11,556 bases of DNA, from contig JALWJR010000068.1 of assembly GCA_026996985.1 (NCBI GenBank), positions 1-11,556 of the forward strand, read 5' to 3'. A program made the position numbers and the translations under genes. The notes beneath the pieces are model-generated. The model was not told the origin of the DNA. It was given only the letters and a program-made list of their open reading frames with translations, and made no database searches. This DNA comes from Candidatus Kaiserbacteria bacterium (GTDB taxonomy: Bacteria > Patescibacteriota > Minisyncoccia > Phycocordibacterales > UBA2100). Below, piece by piece: positions 7,349 through 11,556 of this stretch (the first letter of the stretch is position 1; every line of letters starts with the position of its first letter).

Positions 7349-7358
7349 TGGACCCTCC
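7349..7358 (-). promoter_or_regulatory. strong Shine-Dalgarno site of the 341-residue gene
   Basis: On the minus strand, AAGGAGG is followed by GTCCA and then ATG. This near-perfect anti-SD match with 5-nt spacing decides the start at 7348. Comparable sites are absent from nearly all other genes in the window. Confidence 0.8.
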
Positions 7359-7392
7359 TTTTGTCCCGATTTTTTTCAAACATCCCAAAGTT

Positions 7393-7421
7393 TTTATACA
7401 CCCTTAAAACTGAATGCGCAA
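7393..7421 (-). promoter_or_regulatory. promoter of the 341-residue/51-residue operon
   Basis: On the minus strand TTGCGC (7416-7421) and TATAAA (7393-7398) are 17 bp apart. The predicted start near 7386 gives a leader of about 38 nt that contains the Shine-Dalgarno site. The -35 lies within the region RNA polymerase would cover at the divergent helicase promoter (its -10 is at 7433-7438), so the two promoters may exclude each other. Confidence 0.6.
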
Positions 7422-7429
7422 CAAGTTTG

Positions 7430-7438
7430 TGTTAAAAT
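7430..7438 (+). promoter_or_regulatory. extended -10 of the helicase gene, leaderless arrangement
   Basis: TGT-TAAAAT (extended -10) ends exactly 6 nt before ATG 7445. No convincing -35 is seen at the right distance, as is common for extended -10 promoters. There is no Shine-Dalgarno sequence. The element is nearly identical to that of the DksA/TraR-type gene. Confidence 0.55.
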
Positions 7439-7444
7439 TGCCTG

Positions 7445-9376
7445 ATGCAACTTAATCCGGAACAAAAGCAAGCGGTAGAACACAAAAAGGGGCCTTTGCT
7501 TATTGTAGCCGGCGCAGGCTCCGGCAAAACTCGCACAATAACCGAGAGAATAATCAATCTTATAAGGGGAGGTGTCCCGGCAACAAAAATTCTTGCAATA
7601 ACATTTACCAACAAAGCGGCAAAAGAGATGAGGGAACGGATTAAAAAACGAATCTTCAGTGAAGATTTTTCTCTTCCTGTTTCCGATTTTCAGATACAGT
7701 TGCCGGAGGTTTCAACTTTTCATGCGCTATCTGTGAAAATTTTGCGCGAATTTGGAAGAATTTTGGATTTGCAAAAAAACTTTACGATAGCAGACCGAGA
7801 CGATTCAATAAAAGAGATAAAAAACGCAATGAAAACTCTTGGGTTTGACCCCAAAATCATCTCTCCTTCGTATACCTTGGGATATATTTCAAAACTGAAA
7901 AACTCGGGCAAAACCATAAAAGATATACAAAACAGCCCAAATCCGAAAATAAGAGATGTTGCATTGATTTGGGAGAAGTATTCCGAAAACCTGAAAAGAT
8001 CTCAAACTTTGGATTTTGACGATTTGCTTGTATATGCGGTTGAACTTTTAAAAAACAAAGATGTAAGAGAGGCTCTACAGAGCAGGTGGGAGTATATCCA
8101 CGTTGATGAATACCAAGATACAAACAATATTCAATTTGAGCTTATCAAAAAACTTGTCGGTAAAGAAAAAAACATCTGTGTGGTTGGAGATGTTGATCAA
8201 TCAATCTACACTTGGAGGAGTGCCAAGCCCGAAAACCTGCTTGAGTTTGAAAAACATTTTCCCGGCACACAAACCGTCATACTTAAGCACAACTACAGGT
8301 CAACGGAAACAATTCTTTCCGCTGCAGATGATGTGATAGCTAAAAACACAAAAAGATTTCAAAAAGAAATCATATCAACAATCCCCGGAGGGGAGAAAAT
8401 AACCGTAATATCAGCAATCTCCGCACAAGACGAGGCACTCTCCATAGTAAAAGAAGCAAAAAAACAACACGAAAACGGAGTCCCGTGGGAGAATATGGCG
8501 GTTCTTTTCAGAGCCAATTTTCAATCAAGGGCGCTTGAGGAAGCTTTTCTCTCCCAAGGAGTCCCGTATCAAGTATTGGGCATTAAATTCTACCAAAGAA
8601 AAGAAATAAAAGACCTTATCTCTTATCTTAAGGCAAGTCTCAACCCGAAAAGTGTAATTGATATTTCAAGAATTGTTACCACTCCACCTCGCGGAATAGG
8701 CAAAAAAACACTCTCTGCCATGATTCAAGGCGACTTAAGTGGCATTTCACCGGCTGCACGATTGAAGGTTGAGCATTTTTTTGAAGATCTCAAACAGATA
8801 AAAGAGTTTTCTCTTGCAAACAAATTGTCTGCCACTTTAGAGTTTATAATCAAAAAAAGCGGGATGGAGGAGAAATACAAACACGGCTCCGATGACGAAA
8901 AAGAACGTCTTGAAAACATGTACGAGCTTGTAAGTGTTGCCAAAAAATATGACAATATTGAACCGAAAGAAGCTATTGACATGTTTCTTGAGGAGGTGGC
9001 CCTTTCGGCGGAGCAAGATTCTTTATCCGAGTCAAAACCGGGGGTAAAGCTCATGACTGTGCACGCCTCAAAAGGACTTGAATTTGATACGGTTTTTATA
9101 TCTGGTCTCGAAGAAGGTCTTTTTCCTCACGAAAGATTGGAGGGCGATGACGTTGATGAAGAGGAGGAGAGGCGTCTTATGTATGTTGCCATAACCAGAG
9201 CGCAAAGAAAGCTGTATTTAAGTTATGCTTTTACTCGCTCTCTGTACGGCAAAACACAAGTAAACACTCCTTCATCTTTTATAGATGATATAAGTGAAGA
9301 TCTGCTTGATAAAAGAGAGAAAATGGGCACCCAAAGAAAAGTTCCACTTATAGATTTGGATGATATTGAGTTTTAA
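7445..9376 (+). CDS. UvrD/PcrA-type superfamily 1 DNA helicase
   Basis: This is an ATP-driven 3'-5' DNA helicase of the UvrD/PcrA/Rep family, which acts in nucleotide excision and mismatch repair and in clearing proteins or replication blocks from DNA. All motifs are seen in order in 643 residues. They are the Q-motif region LNPEQKQAV (3-11), Walker A GAGSGKT (23-29), motif Ia TFTNKAAKEM (53-62), motif II VDEYQD (220-225), motif III GDVDQSIYTWR (248-258), motif IV LKHNYRST (280-287), motif V TVHASKGLEF (538-547) and motif VI YVAITRAQRK (580-589). It is shorter than typical PcrA/UvrD (about 720), because the C-terminal extension that contacts RNA polymerase in other bacteria is largely missing. 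uvrD and pcrA cannot be told apart here. The start is fixed by the family N-terminus and the -10 box 6 nt upstream. rsmA follows after 26 bp. Confidence 0.97.
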   Translation: MQLNPEQKQAVEHKKGPLLIVAGAGSGKTRTITERIINLIRGGVPATKILAITFTNKAAKEMRERIKKRIFSEDFSLPVSDFQIQLPEVSTFHALSVKILREFGRILDLQKNFTIADRDDSIKEIKNAMKTLGFDPKIISPSYTLGYISKLKNSGKTIKDIQNSPNPKIRDVALIWEKYSENLKRSQTLDFDDLLVYAVELLKNKDVREALQSRWEYIHVDEYQDTNNIQFELIKKLVGKEKNICVVGDVDQSIYTWRSAKPENLLEFEKHFPGTQTVILKHNYRSTETILSAADDVIAKNTKRFQKEIISTIPGGEKITVISAISAQDEALSIVKEAKKQHENGVPWENMAVLFRANFQSRALEEAFLSQGVPYQVLGIKFYQRKEIKDLISYLKASLNPKSVIDISRIVTTPPRGIGKKTLSAMIQGDLSGISPAARLKVEHFFEDLKQIKEFSLANKLSATLEFIIKKSGMEEKYKHGSDDEKERLENMYELVSVAKKYDNIEPKEAIDMFLEEVALSAEQDSLSESKPGVKLMTVHASKGLEFDTVFISGLEEGLFPHERLEGDDVDEEEERRLMYVAITRAQRKLYLSYAFTRSLYGKTQVNTPSSFIDDISEDLLDKREKMGTQRKVPLIDLDDIEF

Positions 9377-9384
9377 CCTCGCTT

Positions 9385-9393
9385 TGGCATACT
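9385..9393 (+). promoter_or_regulatory. possible extended -10 of rsmA
   Basis: TGG-CATACT resembles an extended -10 and ends 9 nt before ATG 9403, giving a predicted leader of only 2-3 nt. No clear -35 and no Shine-Dalgarno sequence are seen. Cotranscription with the helicase gene is the alternative. Confidence 0.3.
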
Positions 9394-9402
9394 AAAAATT
9401 AT

Positions 9403-9696
9403 ATGATAAAACCCAAAAAACAGCTCGGACAAAATTTTCTAAACAGTGGAAAAATCGCCGAGAAAATCGCTTCTTTTGCTCCGGCTGATACAAAAAGGGT
9501 TTTGGAAGTGGGGCCCGGCAAGGGAATTTTGACCAAAAGCCTGCTTGAAAAAGGATTTTCGGTGATTGCGGTTGAAAAAGATAATGAACTTATAGCTACT
9601 ATCGCATCACAAAATCAATATTTAAGTATTAAACAAAATGAGCAAAATATAAAAAACTTATTACGTTTTTACAAGACAAATTTCAAAGTGAAATAA
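9403..9696 (+). CDS. rsmA: 16S rRNA dimethyladenosine transferase RsmA/KsgA, N-terminal part (frame-disrupted gene)
   Basis: RsmA transfers four methyl groups from S-adenosylmethionine to two adjacent adenines near the 3' end of 16S rRNA, a late check in small-subunit assembly. This frame carries the start of the protein: KKQLGQNFL (5-13), the SAM-binding motif VLEVGPGKGILT (33-44) and the motif II region VIAVEKDNELI, after which family resemblance stops. From residue 64 it reads a low-complexity Asn/Gln/Ile/Lys stretch and ends at TAA 9694-9696, giving only 97 residues where the family has about 250-275. The methyltransferase continues in another frame (9657-10232). The 68-bp insertion and the slippery heptamer listed separately explain the break. 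Either the gene is broken, it is expressed by recoding, or the assembly has an error. The truncated product alone would lack the catalytic NIPYY motif. Confidence 0.9.
   Translation: MIKPKKQLGQNFLNSGKIAEKIASFAPADTKRVLEVGPGKGILTKSLLEKGFSVIAVEKDNELIATIASQNQYLSIKQNEQNIKNLLRFYKTNFKVK
9587..9661 (+). repeat. 7-bp direct repeats bounding a 68-bp insertion in rsmA
   Basis: AACTTAT occurs at 9587-9593 and again at 9655-9661, 68 bp apart. Removing one copy plus the 61 bp between them joins GAA to CTT ATT ACG and gives an uninterrupted RsmA of about 253 residues reading EKDNELITFLQDKFQSEIKS. The inserted stretch is AT-rich and contains CAAAAT three times (9610, 9634, 9643) and a short hairpin (AATAT with GTATT). 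It has no terminal inverted repeats, so it does not look like a miniature transposon. Confidence 0.75.
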
Positions 9697-10232
9697 AATC
9701 CGGAAAATTGGAGCTTGTAAACAAAGATGCACTTAAATTTTCTCTCTCCGGCAACTACTCAATAGTCTCCAACATTCCTTATTACATAACTGGCGCCCTT
9801 ATCAAACATTTTCTGGAAGCGGAAAATCAGCCGAACTCAATTGTTTTGCTTGTTCAAAAAGAGGTTGCCGAGCGAATTGTTGAAAAAGACAAAAAAAGCA
9901 GTATTTTGTCCGTATCGGTTAAAATATACGGGGACCCCAAAATAGCACTTAAAGTGCCGGCAAGATTTTTTACCCCCCAACCAAAAGTTGACTCTGCGGT
10001 AATTCAAATAACAAACATTAAAAATCCTTTTAAAAATGAGAAAGAAAAAACAAGATTTTTTAAACTTTTAAAAACCGGGTTCTCTCACAAAAGAAAAAAA
10101 CTTATATCCAATCTCAAATCTTTTGCGCCGGAAGAGAAACTGCAAAAAACATTTCAATCACTGGGAATACTCAATGCGCGAGCGGAAGAACTCTCAAAAG
10201 AGAAATGGTGGGAGCTGTTTCGTGCGCTTTAG
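9642..10232 (+). CDS. rsmA: RsmA/KsgA, C-terminal part (continuation in the -1 frame)
   Basis: This frame opens after a TGA at 9639-9641 and has no convincing start of its own; a TTG at 9708 lacks a ribosome site. Family resemblance begins at about 9657 (LITFLQDKFQSEIKSGKLELVNKDA). It then includes the catalytic motif NIPYYITGALI (NIPYY at 9771-9785), VQKEVAERI, the PARFFTPQPKVDSAV loop and the C-terminal helical domain with SHKRKKLISNL. It ends normally at TAG 10230-10232. All conserved elements downstream of motif II are intact, with no further stops or frame breaks. That argues against a long-dead pseudogene. Joined to the N-terminal part by a -1 shift it would give 276 residues. Its stop is 4 bp from the stop of the converging 109-residue gene. 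Confidence 0.88.
   Translation, partial: AKYKKLITFLQDKFQSEIKSGKLELVNKDALKFSLSGNYSIVSNIPYYITGALIKHFLEAENQPNSIVLLVQKEVAERIVEKDKKSSILSVSVKIYGDPKIALKVPARFFTPQPKVDSAVIQITNIKNPFKNEKEKTRFFKLLKTGFSHKRKKLISNLKSFAPEEKLQKTFQSLGILNARAEELSKEKWWELFRAL
9651..9657 (+). promoter_or_regulatory. candidate -1 frameshift slippery heptamer A AAA AAC
   Basis: In the phase of the rsmA start the codons are ATA AAA AAC, so the heptamer has the X XXY YYZ form known for -1 programmed frameshifting. A -1 slip here continues directly with CTT ATT ACG, the true RsmA frame, and gives a 276-residue product. No strong stimulatory structure follows: the nearest hairpin (9680-9694) is weak and 22 nt away. In AT-rich DNA such a heptamer can occur by chance. 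Confidence 0.4.
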
Positions 10233-10236
10233 TATA

Positions 10237-10566
10237 TCACCACGATGCACCCATCATGGTAATGACATATCCGGGGATCGGAATAATGGGCGAGACGGAA
10301 GCTATACAGTAAAACGGTAAACCATAGAGCCCCAGCATCCACTGGCCGGCATGTTTGGGATATGAATACTCATATGTTCTTGTAATTCCGGGAACCCAAA
10401 TCAACCTTTCGGGTCTGGGTGGTCCCACTTTTGCAAAAATCACATCATTGTAACAGGGGATAACTTGGCTTGCTTGCCCGCCAAACAAATTAACATAAGC
10501 GCGCGAATAAGAATAAATTCCAAATATGAAGATTATCGCAAAGGTAATTAACACATATTTTTTCAT
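10237..10566 (-). CDS. small secreted or membrane-anchored protein of unknown function
   Basis: The 109-residue product starts MKKYVLITFAIIFIFGIYS, a signal peptide or single N-terminal anchor. A compact external part follows: NLFGGQ (26-31), IPC with C38, VGPPRPERLIWVPG (47-60), GQWMLGLYGLPFYC with C87, and an MMGASW end. The FGG-PC-VGPPR-PG-GQW-LG-C pattern resembles small secreted proteins I remember from Parcubacterial genomes, where some lie near type IV secretion or pilus genes; that is recollection. C38 and C87 could form a disulfide bond. I chose ATG 10566 because the signal peptide begins there and a TATCAT -10 box ends 6 nt upstream. The same frame stays open to 10770, but that extension is hydrophobically odd and overlaps the divergent gene. 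The gene shares its promoter element with the 310-residue gene. Confidence 0.8.
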   Translation of the reverse strand: MKKYVLITFAIIFIFGIYSYSRAYVNLFGGQASQVIPCYNDVIFAKVGPPRPERLIWVPGITRTYEYSYPKHAGQWMLGLYGLPFYCIASVSPIIPIPGYVITMMGASW

Positions 10567-10601
10567 GTTATTATGATAGCAATATGAACAGGGTTGTACA
10601 A
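10548..10601. promoter_or_regulatory. symmetric bidirectional promoter between the 109- and 310-residue genes
   Basis: The sequence TATGATA (10572-10578) is read as TATGAT on the plus strand (10572-10577) and TATCAT on the minus strand (10573-10578). Each hexamer ends exactly 6 nt before its own ATG (10584 plus, 10566 minus). Plus-strand TTAACA (10548-10553) lies 18 bp away. Minus-strand TTGTAC (10596-10601) lies 17 bp away and is inside the plus-strand coding region. Predicted RNA starts are 18 bp apart, both on initiation codons, and no Shine-Dalgarno site exists for either gene. Confidence 0.55.
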
Positions 10602-11516
10602 ATAACGATGTTAACAGTTGCTTTAGCGTTTGCCGGATTGTTTGTTTTTGTCGCCCAAAAACTAAAACAACCTCAAGATGTTGTGAATTTGCCGGCGGAA
10701 CACTTTCAATACTCTGACTTGTCTTTTTTAAATTCAAATGAAACAATAAAAGAAAAAGAAGACAATTCACAATCTAAACTCGACCAACAAGAAAAATCGG
10801 AAAAACCAGAACCGGCACAAACCCTGCAGGAAAAACAAGAGATAGAAAATAGTGCAAATACAGAAGAAAGAGAGCTGATACCGACCGCATCAAGTTCTGC
10901 AAATAATGAAGAAACCGATGATGAGTATTTGAGCATCTGGTCTCAGGTTTACTCTCTTTTGCAACCTAAAACAAAAACGGAACAGAAAGAAAACTCGCTT
11001 GTCTCCTCATTTCTGGACGGTAATTTTTCCGTATCTCCAAATCAAAATTTGAAAATAAATTCTTTTGCTCTGTTTTCAGATAAAGACGGGTCTTTAAAAA
11101 AATACGGAAATGAGATAGGTTTGGTATTGAAAAGACATTTTGAAACAAACAAAAACCAACTTAAGATTATGGAGAATTTTTTTAAAAACCCAGACCAAAT
11201 GCAGATGAAAATGGAAGAGCTGGCGCAAAAATACGATGAGGTTGCCAAAGTTTTATCAAAAATAACTCCGCCGGAGAAAGCCAAAAACTTACATGTAAAA
11301 CTTGTTGATGCAATAGACGGGGTATCAAAAGAAATGAAAAACTTGGCGCAAACAAGGGGGGAGGAGAATTTGTATAAAGCCATATTAAATTACAACAAAC
11401 AATCATTTAAAGCGGCAAAAATTTTTGCGGATCTTGGTGAGTTTTTCAAATCTTACGGGGTTGTATTTGAAAAAAACGAACCCGGTAGCATGTTTTTGCT
11501 CGGCAATCAATTATAA
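10584..11516 (+). CDS. membrane-anchored envelope protein with helical C-terminal domain
   Basis: The 310-residue protein has one N-terminal transmembrane helix (about 5-24, VQITMLTVALAFAGLFVFVA). A long Glu/Gln/Lys/Ser-rich and probably disordered linker follows (50-115). Residues about 155-305 form an alpha-helical domain that contains SLKKYGNEIG (170-179), TPPEKAKNLHVKLVDAI and an ending YGVVFEKNEPGSMFLL. That domain resembles a family of uncharacterised Patescibacterial proteins as I remember them (LKKYGNE near the start, helical repeats, GxxF-x-EPG at the end), sometimes beside small FGG-PC-type secreted proteins like the divergent neighbour. No catalytic motif is visible. Most of the protein should lie outside the membrane, so a structural or scaffold role in an envelope machine is an inference. 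The start is supported by the TATGAT box 6 nt upstream. Confidence 0.85.
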   Translation: MNRVVQITMLTVALAFAGLFVFVAQKLKQPQDVVNLPAEHFQYSDLSFLNSNETIKEKEDNSQSKLDQQEKSEKPEPAQTLQEKQEIENSANTEERELIPTASSSANNEETDDEYLSIWSQVYSLLQPKTKTEQKENSLVSSFLDGNFSVSPNQNLKINSFALFSDKDGSLKKYGNEIGLVLKRHFETNKNQLKIMENFFKNPDQMQMKMEELAQKYDEVAKVLSKITPPEKAKNLHVKLVDAIDGVSKEMKNLAQTRGEENLYKAILNYNKQSFKAAKIFADLGEFFKSYGVVFEKNEPGSMFLLGNQL

Positions 11517-11546
11517 ACAACACCGAGGTTTATTTAACTTAAAAAG

Positions 11547-11555
11547 TGTTATAAT
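11547..11555 (+). promoter_or_regulatory. perfect extended -10 for the gene beyond the right edge
   Basis: TGT-TATAAT is a consensus extended -10 element and ends one base before the window ends. By the pattern of the other genes, an ATG is expected 6 nt after it, near position 11562 outside the window. No good -35 is seen upstream. Confidence 0.5.
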
Positions 11556-11556
11556 C

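Noticed and set aside
9594..9654. The rsmA insert as a miniature transposable element
   Set aside because: The flanking 7-bp repeat resembles a target duplication, but the insert has no terminal inverted repeats and no second copy was noticed in the window.
9680..9694. Hairpin ATTTCA/TGAAAT as frameshift stimulator
   Set aside because: It is AT-rich with a 3-nt loop and lies 22 nt after the slippery site, so it is too weak and too far for the usual mechanism.
9708..10232. TTG at 9708 as an independent start for the second rsmA fragment
   Set aside because: There is no ribosome site or promoter-like box at the expected place, and family resemblance starts about 50 nt further upstream in the same frame.
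10237..10239. Possible TGA recoding (as glycine in some Patescibacteria)
   Set aside because: TGA ends the 109-residue gene at a sensible place, and no in-frame TGA interrupts any conserved gene.
10237..10770. Extended 177-residue reading frame on the minus strand starting at 10770
   Set aside because: The extra 68 residues overlap the divergent 310-residue gene antisense. A signal peptide and a -10 box 6 nt upstream both point to the start at 10566.
11513..11533. ATAAAC/GTTTAT hairpin after the 310-residue gene as a terminator
   Set aside because: The stem is only 6 AT-rich pairs with a 9-nt loop and no U tract, so I could not support it.

Overview
The window looks like chromosome of a Candidate Phyla Radiation (Patescibacteria) bacterium, most likely of the Parcubacteria group. 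The basis is AT-rich, lysine- and asparagine-rich coding, small uncharacterised envelope proteins of types I associate with that group, a TraR/DksA-type zinc finger protein with a C-C-C-H ligand set, and a short UvrD-family helicase. Standard stop codons, including TGA, fit all genes. No rRNA, tRNA, CRISPR array or transposase was seen.

Layout. Positions 1-179 (minus) hold the start of a small alpha/beta hydrolase-like protein. A 169-bp divergent intergenic region carries a strong promoter and a long hairpin leader for pnp (349-2526), which overlaps a membrane-anchored hypothetical protein (2492-3592). Then come a DksA/TraR-type regulator (3609-3974) and a 679-residue secreted protein (4024-6063) with a tryptophan-rich N-terminal half and PKD-like, Ig-like and Cys-rich C-terminal modules. 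Two terminator-type hairpins separate it from a convergent two-gene minus-strand operon: an unrecognised 341-residue protein (6323-7348) and a 51-residue proline-rich peptide (6166-6321). Next are a UvrD/PcrA helicase (7445-9376) and rsmA/ksgA (9403-10232), which is broken between two frames. The end holds a divergent pair of envelope proteins, a 109-residue secreted or anchored one (minus, 10237-10566) and a 310-residue membrane-anchored one (10584-11516). A perfect extended -10 box for the next gene sits at the right edge.

Two ways of starting genes are visible. Most genes have no Shine-Dalgarno sequence but a -10 box whose last base lies exactly 6 nt before the ATG, which predicts leaderless mRNAs (starts at 179 minus, 3609, 4024, 7445, 10566 minus, 10584; nearly so at 9403). 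The minus-strand operon instead has textbook Shine-Dalgarno sites and a conventional promoter, and part of it is GC-rich, so it stands apart. pnp alone has a long structured leader.

The two most striking local structures are in rsmA and at 10548-10601. In rsmA, removing a 68-bp segment bounded by a 7-bp direct repeat restores a perfect-looking methyltransferase reading frame, and a canonical A AAA AAC slippery heptamer sits at the junction in the right phase to rejoin the frames by a -1 shift. At 10548-10601, one symmetric TATGATA element serves as -10 box on both strands, with the two predicted leaderless starts 18 bp apart. By function, the window mixes housekeeping genes (RNA decay, transcription control, DNA repair, ribosome maturation) with cell-surface proteins of unknown role.
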